Assembly (NCBI GenBank): GCA_000231825.2
Contig: JH720308.1
Coordinates: 969,361 to 1,033,360, forward strand
Direction: 5' to 3'
Origin: Tetrahymena elliotti 4EA
Lineage: Eukaryota > Ciliophora > Oligohymenophorea > Hymenostomatida > Tetrahymenidae
DNA length: 64,000 nt
The stretch's first letter is position 1, and each line of letters opens with the position of its first letter. Of this stretch, positions 26,601 through 39,400 are shown one piece after another. Under the pieces are notes generated by a model, which worked only from the letters and a program-made list of their open reading frames with translations, ran no database searches and had not been told where the DNA came from. The position numbers and the translations under genes are program-made.

Positions 26601-29600
26601 TGTATATCTTGCTATGCCCCATAAGTTTTAGAGTATAGTAGATGTGTAAATAGTTGCACAATGTAAAATTTAGTTTTGGATAGTTTTTCATAAACTTGCT
26701 AAGCTCAAAACAATCCAAATTCAATCTTATTTTTAAATGATCCATCAACATTTTCAAGTAACATAAATATGCTATTTTCTCCAAGTAATCCTAAATAATC
26801 TATTCTCTTTAGTACCTGTGGGTCATAGTTATTTGCTGGACCATTTAATTCTTAGGTGATTCTGTAAATTCCTCAAATAAATAGACACTCTTAATTAATT
26901 ATATAGTTTGATATTTTAGTATAATAAAATACGACCATCAACATCAGCAGTAGTTATTAATATTTGAATACTAATTACTAATAGAAAATTAATTTAAGTT
27001 CCTAACAAACCTGCTTATCATCTCAAATTTAGACCTAAAATGTTTTTGCTTATGTCAATAGTTTTACAAATTATTTTAGATAAAATATGGAAATTACTTT
27101 AACATCTTCAACTTCATTATTTTACATCAAGAACATGAACATCACAACATTTTTTTGCCATGCATCTTGTTAAACTTGCAAAGGTCCTTTGCCAACTGAT
27201 TGTCTTGGGTGTGTTGATGGAGCAGTCTTATTGCCAAATAATAGTTGTACATGTATAGATTAGTAAAAAACTTTAATGTTCATACAAGGTTCATAATCTT
27301 AACCATTTAACTCTTACTGTTCTTTTTGCTAGTATCCTTGTACTACTTGCTTTTAGGCTGACAATGTAAGATTGAATTTATTTTTTTTATTACATTAACG
27401 ATTGATTTAAATAGTTTTCATGTAGCAGCTGCTAATAAGGCTTTTATTTAAAAGATTATTCTTGTGTTACTTCTTGTCCACCTTTAAAATACTAATAATT
27501 AGCTAATTTAGGACTATGTAAACCCTGTCCATTCCCTTGTGATTAGTGTACCTCTGATGGTTAATATTGTCTAACATGTTAAGAGGGTTACGTATTAACT
27601 ATGACAAGGCAGTGCAAGCCATCTTGTTGGGATTAATAGTATGTTGACTAAAATAATGTTTGCTAATCTTGTGATATAAGCTGTTTCTCTTGTAGCGGCC
27701 CTCTCAGTTCAGATTGTACATAATGTAACCTTGGTTATTTCCAAGATAGTTAATCTGGATCTTGTTTATAATGCCATCCTTTATGCCTATAATGTTCAGA
27801 TTAAACTAATTTCTCTTGTAGTCAATGTTAGTATGGTGTCATATTTAAAAATAATTCTATTTGTACACTAGATTGTTCTGAGATTCCTGGTACTTATGCG
27901 TATGATGGTGATTGCTTACCTTGTAATAGCTAATGCAAGAGCTGCGATGGACCTGATTTTTCAGATTGCTTAGAATGTTAGGATGGTTTCACTTTAGTTA
28001 ATAGTCTTTGTGTACCTTGCAGTAGTAAATGTCTTAGATGTTTTGGTACTACATCTGAATAATGTTATTCTTGTGCAGATGGTTTTGTTTTATAAGGTAA
28101 ATTAATTCTTTATCTTGAAAATATCTAATTAATATCAAAATTTAGGAAATTCTTGTGTATTATAATGCGATTCAGGGTACTACTTGTAAAATAAAATATG
28201 CTATGAATGTAATGAAGCTTGCAGTATTTGTTCAGGTCCTTTAAATAGTTAGTGCACTGCTTGTAGATAAGGTTATTATTTTTTAAACAATATTTGTCTT
28301 CCTTGTCATCCTTACTGCCAAAATTGCTTTGGGCCATATTAAAATAATTGTTTGTATTGCAATAAAGGTAATTTATTCTAAAAAATTAAATTCAATAATT
28401 CTTTGAAAAAAAAATATCAAAATAATTTCAAAAAAAAACTTAAAAAAAATGAAATTTAGAAATAAAAAATCATAAAAAGTTAGCAAAGAAATAATAAATG
28501 TTTTGAGCTTATTTAATAATTTAAATTTTAAATTAAGGAAACTTTTTGCTGAGAACACAATGCTACAACAATTCAGATGGAGGTTGTCCTAAAGGTTATT
28601 ATGGTAATATTCAAACTAGACTATGTGCTTTGTGTGATGCTTCTTGTTTGACATGCTAAGGATCTTCATAAAATGTATGTCTATCATGTCCTTAAGGAAG
28701 CTATATGACTTAGTTATTTTATGATATTTCTGGTAGTGTATTACCTTCAAGTTGTTCTCCCTGCCCTTCAGTTTGCTAAATTTGTACTTCTGCAACTTAG
28801 TGTATATAATGTTAAACAAATTATTATTTGTACTAAAATACATGTCTTATAAGATGTCCTAATGGGTATTATGGTAGTGATGTTACTGGTAAATGCTAAC
28901 CCTGTGGTAATAACTGCACCACTTGCACTGGTTTCAATAGTTAAGGTGATTTCATTTGTAACTCATGCTTAACAGGGTATTATTTAGAATAAAATTCTTC
29001 ATGTTAACAATGCAGCTCTAATTGTTTTATTTGCAGATCATCTTCTATGTGTATTTAATGTCTATAAGGTTATTACAATTATTAAGGATTTTGTCTAACC
29101 TAATGTCCATATGGATATTATGCTTCCGATTCAACTCAGTCTTGTGTTTAATGTGTTAAACCATGCTCGCTTTGTACTTCATCAACCATGTGTCAAGCAT
29201 GTTAAGTAGGGTACTTCTTATAGGAAAATTATAATCAATCAAATATCTTAGTCTCTTCTTCATGTCAAGTTTGCAATAGCGTTTGTAATGATTGTAGTGC
29301 AGGAACAGCGCTGGATTGTATGAGTTGTAAAACCCCACTATCTTTATAAGGAATTTAATGTTAATAATAATGTGATGTAGGGTTTTATAGCGATTATGGT
29401 GTTTGTTTAAAATGTGGTTAAAATTGTCTTTAATGTTCATCTACTACCAATTGCACTCTATGTACATCAGGGTATATATCTATTAATGGAGTTTGCTAAT
29501 TATGTAACTTTAAATGTTCTAGCTGCTTTGGTGTTAATGAAACATAATGTAATTCATGTATCTATCCTTACTACCTTTATTAGTCTACTTGTTAATTAAA

Positions 29601-32600
29601 ATGTCCTGACTAATTTTTTAAACAAAATTTTATTAACAATTAAACAAGTTTGTAAGAAAACATTTGTTCAAAATGTAATAGTTCTTGTTTTAATTGCTTT
29701 GGTTTAGAAGACAATAAATGCTTGTCTTGTATAAATGGTTTTTATCTAACTCCTTCTAATACTTGTGCCTAGTGTTCTTAAATTTGTAATACATGCTCTC
29801 AAACCAGTACCCAATGTACATCATGTCCTCTAGGTAAAATTAAAAAAGATAATATGATAATTTATTTTTAAAAAATAATAAAATTAAATAGGATAGTATT
29901 TATACAACTAAACATGTGCATCTTAATGCCCATCTGGATTTTATGGAAGTGATTAAGACAATAAATGCCATTAATGCAACTCTCCCTGTAATACATGCTC
30001 TGGTCCTGGAGCTAACTAATGTACTAGCTGCTTAGAGACCTTCTTTTATAGTTAAGGTTAATGTCTACCTTGTCACTCAAATTGCAAAACTTGTTATGGA
30101 TTTACTTAAAATGAATGTTATACATGTTAGCTAGGTATGTAACATTAAGGGAATTCTTGTATATCTTGTGGAGATGGTAAATATTATGATAACTTTTTAA
30201 ATTCTTGCGAAGAATGTAATCCCGTATGTGAAAATTGCTATGGATCAAGCTCTACAAATTGTTTAACTTGCTAATCTGGTAAATATTTATCTTAATCTAA
30301 TTGCAATATCTGTCCTTCTAGCTGCTCTAGTTGTTAAAATCAAAATATGTGCACAAGTTGTGCAATTAGCTTTTTCTTGTTAGCCTTAAGTTCATAAAAT
30401 TAAATTTGTATTTAAAGCTGCCCAGTAGGAATGGTTGATAATTCATATCAGTAATGTTAATGCTCCAGTAATTGCAATTAATGTATCATAGATCCTAATT
30501 CACTTTAAGTAACTTGCACTAAATGTACTACATAAAATTTTGTGATCGACTTATTTACAAAAGGAAATTAATTTGCTTGTATTGAAAATACAAAATGCTA
30601 AGGATTTATTGATATCTAATCTAATTCATGTATTTAATCCTGTCCTCCTTCAGCTCCGTTTATCGATTTTGTATCTCAGTAATGCATTCAAAACTCTTGT
30701 CCAGAAGGTACAGTGACATAATATATAACAGGATAAGGATAGTGCTTTAAAGAATGCCCATAAGGATATTATCCAAATAGTTAATAAATTTGTTCTCCTT
30801 GCCATCCTCTTTGTTCAAAATGTAGCGGCCCTCTTCCAAATTAATGTTAACAATGTGTTTCAAATGTAAAAATTTTTTTTAATAAAAAAATAAATATTTA
30901 ACTCTTTTTCTTCAACCTATAGATATTTTATCATCCAGTTATTTAAACATGTTCCGATACTTGTCTGATTGGATACACTTTAGACTCTTCAAGTGGTTAC
31001 TGTGTTGTATGTTACAATTTTTGTAAAGTTTGCCTACCGAATCTAGTTTTATTTAATGGATTATGCCTAGAAGAATGTCCTGTGGGTTACACTTAAACTA
31101 TTTCGATGCTATGTGTTGAAAGCAGTAATCAAATTGTAAAAATCCTTAATAGCTTTAAATCTGCTATTGGAATTACTAAGGATGTTATTTTGTAAGCAAG
31201 TCTATTTGTTTTAGGTCCAATAAAGTCAATCGAATGGATATTAAAAAGATCAACTGATGCCTAATTTTAAGCTAGTTTTGATTTACTAAATATTAATTCA
31301 CTTACCTTAACTATTCCCTTCCTCATTCTTAAATGTATTTTTAAATAATAAATTAACAAAAATTTAAGTGTTTATTTTATAATTAGCAAGTCAATCTTAC
31401 TCCTTTAGGCTAGAAGTAATTCTTGCATCTGATGAAATTTTGAATGATGAAATAAGTTTTATGACAGCTGGTGAAATTATAGCTGGTACCTTTATTATTA
31501 ATCCAACAACAGGTTTTGCAGGATCAGATCTGTTTTAATTCAGTGTCCAAAACTATAAATATCCAAAACCTTTACTCTTTGATATCAGCTACTACACTCT
31601 TTAAGTATAATATTCAAACACTATAGCTGATGATGGATCTATCCAGAAATAAGCAAATCCAAGTTTTGTAAAAGCAGGGTTAGTACAAATTTATAATTCT
31701 ATCCCATTCAACTAGGCACAATGTAAATTAATAAAATTTTTTAAAACAAATTTATAATTAATATTTTTTTATAAATACAATAGCAAGTATTTTAACATAT
31801 TAGTTCCCAATTTATTATGAATCTGATTAAAATATAGCTTGTGAAATAAAGATATATAGTGCTGATGGAAGCGTTGAAAGATACGATTATACAATTATTA
31901 CTTTAAAGAAAACAGTGAAAGTTGATTAAAGTATATTCGCTTTTAATACAAAGAATGTATTTGATTCATTAAGTTTCTTGAATTACATATTGAATATAAG
32001 AGTGTCATTTGTCATAGATGCTAATAAATTAAAAGCACTTTAATAAAATAATAATATAAACTAGTAAATAGCAATATCAAACAAAAAAACATATAATTAT
32101 AATGCATAATGTGATCAAGATATTGATTGCTTCGGTTAAGGTACATGTATTTTAGCATTAAATTTATACTCTTGCTAATGTCTTCAAGGATATTTAGGTT
32201 TAAACTGCTAATGGTAATAAAGTGAATATATCTTTCTGCAGGCTAATATACCATAATACATTTCATATATATTATCTTAGAATACTGCTAATTTTTCAGG
32301 TATTATTGTTGCATAAGCTATAGGAAATGTATTTTACTACACAGATTTTAATGATAAAGCTATTTAATTAGCAAGTATGTTTATAAATATTTTAAATGCT
32401 AATCTTAATAATGCTTTAGACTAAATACAAATTCAAATATACTAGTCTATTTGTTAATTTTTAATTACGACTTTACAAAACACTTTATCTTAGTAAGCTT
32501 CTTCCTAAATTCAGTAGTTGTAAGCACTAAACATAAGCATCCAAAATATTTCATTTTAGAACATAAATATGGGTGAGTCTCTTACTTAATAGAGTGAAAC

Positions 32601-35600
32601 CAGTGATTCAGCAGCAATACCATTAAGTCTACAAACGATAAGTACATCTAATACTGCAACTAATGGAAAAACACCATAAGGAAGAAGACAATTAAGAAGG
32701 TTAAAAAAGTTATAAAAAATAAGATTACTTTAGTCTTCTTCAGATTCTAATACAGCAATACCTGTAGTTTTTAGAAGCTTAACTGTTTCAATACCTCCTG
32801 AAGTAATTGATACTGCAAAAAAAGTTGTGGTCTCTGGAACCAGCTTTAAAGTAGATCCTAGAGCTAATCCTTTTGCAATTACAACAACTCTCTCTCTTTC
32901 ATTAGGAGGTAGTAGTGGAGCTTAAAATGTATCTGATGCTCCAAAACCAATTATCATGACTATACCAAAAAAAGTTCCTTCTCCTCCTGGAGTAAACAGT
33001 GATGCTGTCTAATGTGCATACTTTGATGAAGAAACAAACTCTTATAAAGTAATTATTTTAAAATTAGAAGTTGTTACAATTAATTTTTATTTTTCTTAAA
33101 GTCTGATGGTTGCACTTTAGTTAAAGAAACTATTACATCAATTATTTGCTCATGCACTCACTTAACTGATTTTAGTGCTACTCTTTAGCCTTAATAAATT
33201 TAAAAGGCAATAAATTTGAATGAAATGAAAGAAGCTCAAAAGGTTGGAAATTCTCTACTTTCTGCTTCTACTCCTGCTGTTATCACTATATAAAATCTTC
33301 CAGCACCTAAGATAGGTAACTATTATTTCAATTAATTTATATAATAAATTGATTATTTAAAATGAAAATAACAATTTAGGATAAAGAAATGTAAATTTAG
33401 TAAATGCTATTAATATTTAACTGAGTGGAGGTATTTTAAATGTACTAGCTAAGCAAACCTATATAGTTACTCAAGATGGTGAGAATTATGCAACCTACAG
33501 TATGTGGGATTATATTTAATAGGAATCTGTTTAGAATTTGATTAATAATTCATCAAATGACAATTAGGATAATATTTCTTAATAATCAAACGAAAAAATT
33601 GGTTCATTAATTATTATTGGTGTTGTTGTAGTTGGACTTTTCTTTAAGACAGGAATCAGAGCAAGTTTTAAATTTAAATTTTTAGATGACGAAGAAGCAC
33701 CTGCCGAGATGATTTTAAATAACATCCATAAAAAAATTAAAAATAATAATGAATAAGATGAAATAGATCATGATAAAGAGAAAAATCTTTAAATTTTAAA
33801 AGACAAAGATAAAGAATATGATTTCTCTATTGCATAATCTCATAATTTGCATAGTAATTTTATTTTTCTAATAATAGTAATTAACTAAATTTAATTTAAG
33901 AAATAAAAGAGACAAAAAGTAATCCTAACAGTCCAAAAGAAATTTGTAATAAAATAAGCATTTAAGATGAAGTAGTAGAAACTCTATCAAATTTCTCGCC
34001 TGCTCATAGATAAGGTAAAATGAAACTGACAAAAAAAGCAATAGATGAAGTTACTAAAAAAGCTATGCAGCTTAAAAAGAAATATGAATAAGAATAAAAG
34101 CTTATAAAAATAATAGAGAAAAATCAAGAAGTAAGCAGCTAAGACAATCAGAGTTAAATTTAAGATTTGCAATCATAAATTAAGCAGGAATAAGTAAAAA
34201 TGAATGAAAGTTTATGTCTATCACCAAGAAATTAATAAATGAGTAAGCCATTTACTCCATTTAAAAAATCTCAATTTGTGAAATAAACAACTGATTAAAG
34301 TTAAAATAATTTAAGCAAATCTATTAAAAACTCTCCAAGTAATAACAAATCCTTAAATAATGCATCTAAATTTACGGAAAGACTTGAGGAAATTCAAAGA
34401 TAAACTTAACCAATTTAAAAAAGCAAAAAAGAAAAAAATAATGGTGGAACAAGGATGGTTTTCTAAAAAGTTAATCTAGTCATCCAAGAATAAGATTTAT
34501 AAAAGCTCAATTCAAATTAATAAATTAAAGAAAAGAAAAAAAAGAAAAAATAAGCAAAAGCTAATCCTCATAAAATCCAAGAAAATATGCCAAATGAGGA
34601 AATAGTTTTGACTACTGAAGCTGATGATGACCATTAACTTATAAAATAAAAGATAGTAAATCAATAATAAAAATAGCCTTCGCCTCATTCTGCAAATGTG
34701 GTAAAAAAATCATAATTTTCAAATAACAAAAATTAGGTTCTTAGATCTTCTGTGTTAAAGAATTCAATTAATCTCTAACACTAATAATCAAATACCCCAA
34801 AATCTAAGCAAAATATATTTACTTCCTTTTAAACAATAAACAAAAACTAAGAACTTAAAATTTCTAATTTAGAAAGCTAGCTGAGAATTTAAGGACTGAA
34901 AGACAGTAACTTGCAATTTAACTTGAGTCAAGAAAAACAGTAAGAATTAAGAGAAAAGAACTAACAAATAGAAAATGAATTAGCCATTCTTAAAATGAGA
35001 GAAAATGTTCAAATGCAAAAATAAAAAATATCCTCAAATAACATTAATCCTATTTATTCAATTTTCCATGCTAAGGATACTCTATTTTAGACTAAAATGT
35101 CAAGGATACTTTATGTTTACACCACGCTGTATGGATATCTTGCCTTTGACTTTTACATATACGATTGGTGTGCAAAAAATACTCCTAATTAACCTTTTAT
35201 TAATTATCTATTCTACTTTAATCCAGCTAGGATACTTTTAATGATCATTCTATCTAATGCAGTTAGCCATACCTTTTATGGGTTTTTGAATCAAATATTT
35301 AGTTCATTTATAAGGAAATAAGAATATGAATTAATTACTACTAAAATTTTAAATAGACTTCGTGCTTAGCATCTAACTTGCTATATAATTATCTTTTTAT
35401 CCCTTTTTGCTATATATTCTAGCTCAGTCAATTCCTTTGCTTAAACATAATTCTTTACAATGAGTTAAATGGAAAATATGGTAATAGAGGTTATAGGAGC
35501 TTTCATGATAGATTTATTTATCTTTGATCTATTTTTAGTTATTTTCCATAAAGGATTTGTAAGTTCCTTGCCAGATGAAATACCATTCAAAAGAAATTTT

Positions 35601-35678
35601 GAAATATTTTAGTCACAAAGAGGTTTCTTTTACACATAGCAGACAGAGCATCCAAAGATTATGGATATTATAATTTGA
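17696..35678 (+). CDS. Giant cysteine-rich, EGF- and GPS-containing multi-pass surface protein
   Basis: An 18-kb gene with many short introns, probably about 5,000 aa. The ATG at 17696 opens a signal peptide (FILFFISILI core). Then come a LamG/concanavalin-like region (about 17.8-19.1 kb), further beta-rich segments, an N/S/T-rich stalk (21.3-21.85 kb), Cys-rich segments alternating with beta-sandwich-like modules (22.1-27.2 kb), and a long run of furin-like CxxC repeats (27.4-30.85 kb). After these lie an EGF module (32.11-32.21 kb) and a canonical GPS motif: CAYFD..., then GC, then CSCTHLTDF (33.02-33.18 kb, split by an intron). One helix (LIIIGVVVVGLFF, about 33.6 kb) is followed by a K/Q-rich cytosolic loop of some 450 residues and four more helices (35.06-35.57 kb). 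The end is TGA 35676-35678. GPS motifs allow self-cleavage at HL|T in GAIN-domain proteins; cleavage here is inference. Several adjacent genes instead of one cannot be fully excluded, but frame and domain order run on. Confidence 0.75.
21340..21850 (+). repeat. Asn/Ser/Thr-rich, sequon-dense stalk inside the giant + gene
   Basis: Within the coding frame of the giant + gene, about 170 residues consist almost only of N, S, T, Q and G, with N-x-S/T sequons recurring every few residues. It has few hydrophobic residues and no Cys. It is low-complexity coding sequence and would make an extended, heavily glycosylated, mucin-like spacer between the N-terminal beta-rich part and the Cys-rich part. Glycosylation is inference. 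Confidence 0.7.
27400..30860 (+). repeat. Long array of furin-like CxxC repeats (coding) in the giant + gene
   Basis: In the coding frame, TGT/TGC codons come as CxxC pairs every 10-20 residues over some 1,000 residues, with recurring C-x2-C-x-GP, C-x2-C-x-DG-[YF] and [CQ]-P-x-GYY patterns. This is the growth-factor-receptor/furin-like Cys-rich repeat fold, an extended disulfide-bonded rod in extracellular proteins. Small introns interrupt the array near 28.1, 28.37, 29.83 and 30.86 kb. The repeats are diverged at DNA level, so this is an old expansion. Confidence 0.8.
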
Positions 35679-36407
35679 TATCACTAAGAAAAAATATTTA
35701 ATTTATATTAAACATATTTTTAAGTATTATATCATATATATTTTTGCATGTATGTTGTTTAGAAATTTTTTATTTTATCTTTAATTTAGTTATTAAGTAC
35801 CTCAATTTATCATCAATCATAATCATTTTATTTAGGAGTAAAATAGATAAGTCATTAAATTAGAGTTAAAAATAATAATTAAAAATTTTGTTCACTTATC
35901 AAATGAAAGAAAATGTAGTCTTACACAAATCATAGATATTTAGATTATTTAAAATCTAAAAAGGAAGATATTCAAAGATCTAGCAAAAATATGAACTGAT
36001 TGATGTAATTTATTTTTTGAAAATTTTACTGAAATTATCTTCAATGTTATCAAAATAATAGTTTTAATTAATAAAAATTTATTTTTTAATGTTGATTAAC
36101 TTTCTCACAAATATTGAAGGAGTAGAAGAGTAAAAAACAATTAATAATAAATTTTTTTTATTTTATTTAAATTATCTTCAAAATATCAAAATAATAATTT
36201 TAATTATCAACAATTTATTTTTTAATCTTGTTTGTAATCTAACTTTCTTACAAGTATTAAAATAATAAAAAATGAAATATTTGATATAAAATATAAATAA
36301 AACTGTATTGATGTTCAGCTTGGCAAAAGATTTTAATTTTTTATTAACAGATTTTCTTTAAATTTAAGAATGAAAAAATATATTATTACACTTACTTATT
36401 TACATGA
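35679..36407. other. Convergent 3' intergenic region
   Basis: Between the 3' ends of the giant + gene and the dynein-light-chain-like - gene. It holds both 3' UTRs and the imperfect direct duplication listed separately. No ORF with code 6 of note. Confidence 0.6.
36034..36258. repeat. Imperfect direct duplication, two copies of about 85 bp
   Basis: The block starting ATTATCTTCA at 36034 recurs at 36171. Both copies continue with ATCAAAATAATA, TTTTAATTA, ATTTATTTTTTAAT, then AACTTTCT and ACAA.TATT, ending near 36115 and 36258. The spacing is about 137 bp, with scattered substitutions and small indels. It lies in non-coding DNA between two convergent genes. It is more alike than chance A/T similarity would give over 80 bases; its origin is unknown. 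Confidence 0.6.
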
Positions 36408-39400
36408 TCAAGGATTTAAACAAAATTTTTTAATTAAATCAATTTCAAAATTAGTTAAAATATTGAATTCTTCAGGTATTAATTAATCTACTAATTATTC
36501 AGTCATTACTCTTTTGCTCTCATCATCAAGCAATCTATAAACAAACCAGGTAGTGTTGCTTTCTAATTAATTTCTTTGCTCTTTTTTCAAAGAAAAATGA
36601 TCATCTATTCTCTTAATCATTTGTCTGTAGGTCAATTTGTACTGTCCATTTTTTACAAAACGTAGTCTAATAACATCTTTTTTATCTTCCCAGTGTCTTT
36701 CTAAACTATCTATATTTTTAATTCTGTCATAATTATCTATTTTATTTGAATACTCATCTTATACCTGCTTTGAGAATAAATCTCCTTAAACACATGTTAA
36801 TGTGAACTTTTAGAAACTCATTATTCTCTAATTAGTAAACCTGTCTAAAAGATCACAGTTTTGATAATAATATTTCGTTACTGAAAGAATATTAAATAAG
36901 CTACTCTCAAAGTGTCTAAATAAAGTTAAATATTCATCATAAGCAATAACTTAATCACAATTTATATCACCTGCAAGATACACACTCTAGAGATTTTAAA
37001 TACATAATTTCTTTTCCTCTATTAATGCTTGAAGTAAAATATCTAAAGCATGGTCTGAGTCTATTGCAAATTTATTTTTCTACTTAGCAGTGGAATCAGG
37101 AATCTTCATATTTTCCAACTCTTGTTTTAATCTCATCATTTCTGAAGCAGGTATTTTATTTTCAAAGTTTCTGAAGAGAGTTTCTAAAACTCTATTAATA
37201 GGGTAAATATTTGCTGATATTTACTATTATGATGAACCCTCCTCTAGGAAAATCATCATTTTAGTAAAGAAGTCAAAATCTTCAAAATCATAATTCATGA
37301 TCTTATTTACTCCATATAATTTAGTAAATTGTCTTATCTTAAAATTAATATTATAATAGATGCAACTATCTAAGAATTGTTTGAGTTTGGTTTCAGCTAA
37401 CTTTTTAAAACCAAATTGATTTAAAAAGTAATCATAAGTTACTACATTCAAAGTGCGAGATCCACCATTTGTATCTTCTTCTGAGTTTTTGACAGATTTT
37501 ATTTTATCTTAATAGATACTTTAGATGTGTCTAAGGACATTCTATTATTTCATAATAACTGTTTTTTTATCTGCTTTATTAATTTCTTTAACCATAATTT
37601 TCAAAGCAAATTTATTAAAGAAAATGGCAGCAGAATCTGAATTAGGAGATATGTTAGTATTTTGCAATTTATTATTTATTTATATAGTCTTTAACCAAGA
37701 AGATGAAGAAGACTAATTAGTATTTAAAATAATTGATGAGTTCATCAAATTTTATTGATTTAATAAAGAGCCAAATATACTGTCTTTTTTATGGTTGACA
37801 GATGTGTATCTTTTTTCTGCTATTAATGGACTAGAATCATCTCCTTTTTATTATTTTTTAGAACCTTAAACAGCTTCTATAAGAGAAATACTAACTCTAT
37901 TTAATGGATTGAGGGTTTATTTCTTTTTAATTCTCTTTTGTGATATAGAACTTTATTATATTTAAAGAGTAGGAGGATTAATCTTTGTTGGTGAATTTTG
38001 TAAAGGCTATGGTGATGGTGGTATGAGAACATTTAAGCTTCTATCGCTAGAAGTTTGAATTGATTTTTTCATAATTGAGTTTCTCTATTTGCTAGGATTT
38101 TAAGAAGTCAGCACAGAGTCTTGCTTATTTTTTTTGGTTTCCTGCTTAGATGTACTTCCTTCAGTTTTTATTACTACTGTATCATTTTTTAATGAAATGG
38201 TTGATTCTGACTAAGACTTTTCAGATATTTCATCTTCATCTTAGCTATCTATATTATTACTTTCATCAAATTCATCTTCATCAGTAATATCTTCTAATGA
38301 ATTAAAACTTTGAGAATTTTTCTTTTTGCTAATAGTTTCAATTATAGTGGAGGAATCACTCTTTTTATCATCAAAAAGATTGATTTCTTTTCTAAAGAAT
38401 TTAATTTATTGTTCAATAATTTCTTTATTATTTTACACCTTTTCAGATAAAAGTTCATAAGGAAATGTTTATATTAATAAAAAAATTTACTTCTTGTAAT
38501 TCTGCATCTTTTTCAGCAATAATTATCTTTGATTTAACTTATTCTAAAATGCCTCTTTTTGAGCGTTCCCAAATTCTTTTTAACCTATTGTGCTCTTCAA
38601 GAATTATTGATTTACTATCATTAATAAATTATTCTATCATTTGAATAGTTACATATTCATTTTCTTTCAATAATTAAAATTTAATTATTTTCTCACACAA
38701 AGAAGTAACATAACTTGTTCTACTCATAACAAGAGTATGTAAATCTTCTAAATCTTTCTCGACTTTATTAGAAATCGTTTAAGACAGTGTTTCATGTATT
38801 TTTTTACTTTTTCTTGGACTACTTGCTGCTGATGCATTACCATCTGCATTATTTAATTCATCATTTTCATTTACTTGGTCAGGCTATTCATCATCAGAAC
38901 TAGATCCTTCATCTGATTCATTTTAATCACCATCAGTTTTTTAAGATGTATCTAGATCTTTCCAATTTAAAAGTAAACCAGATTTTTGTAGCATAGGAGA
39001 GTCAATTAGAAATTGCTTAACAAAAGGTAGCGATTGCAATTTTTCTCTTTCCTAAATCTCCTCATCCTCTGTTTTAAAAACGAGCTATTTAATTTTCTCT
39101 AGCTTTTTTTATTCTTGTAATTCTATTTCAATTCTCTTCTTTTGAATTTCTTCATCATCTTCATCTTCTACTTCATTTTAGCTATTCCTCTAAGCTGTTG
39201 AAAATTTGGAAGGTTTTTGTCCTTTTTTAGATTTAAAAGAATTTCCATTATTACTGCTTGTTGGAGATGAATCAATGTTAACCATCCACTCTGCAGGTGT
39301 TTGTATTTCCTAAATATATTTCATACTATCTTAAATAAACAATAAAATGGTTGATGTTAAATTTACCTTAACATCAATTTAAGCAACAAATGTTTATGTT

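Noticed and set aside
28125..29440. Several minus-strand ORFs inside the furin-like repeats
   Set aside because: The + strand has regular CxxC coding periodicity; minus ORFs lack domain features and are shadows.
39330..39366. Apparent 37-nt intron (GTAAAT..TTTAAG) in the dynein-light-chain-like gene
   Set aside because: The frame runs on without removing it and breaks at a TGA if it is removed.
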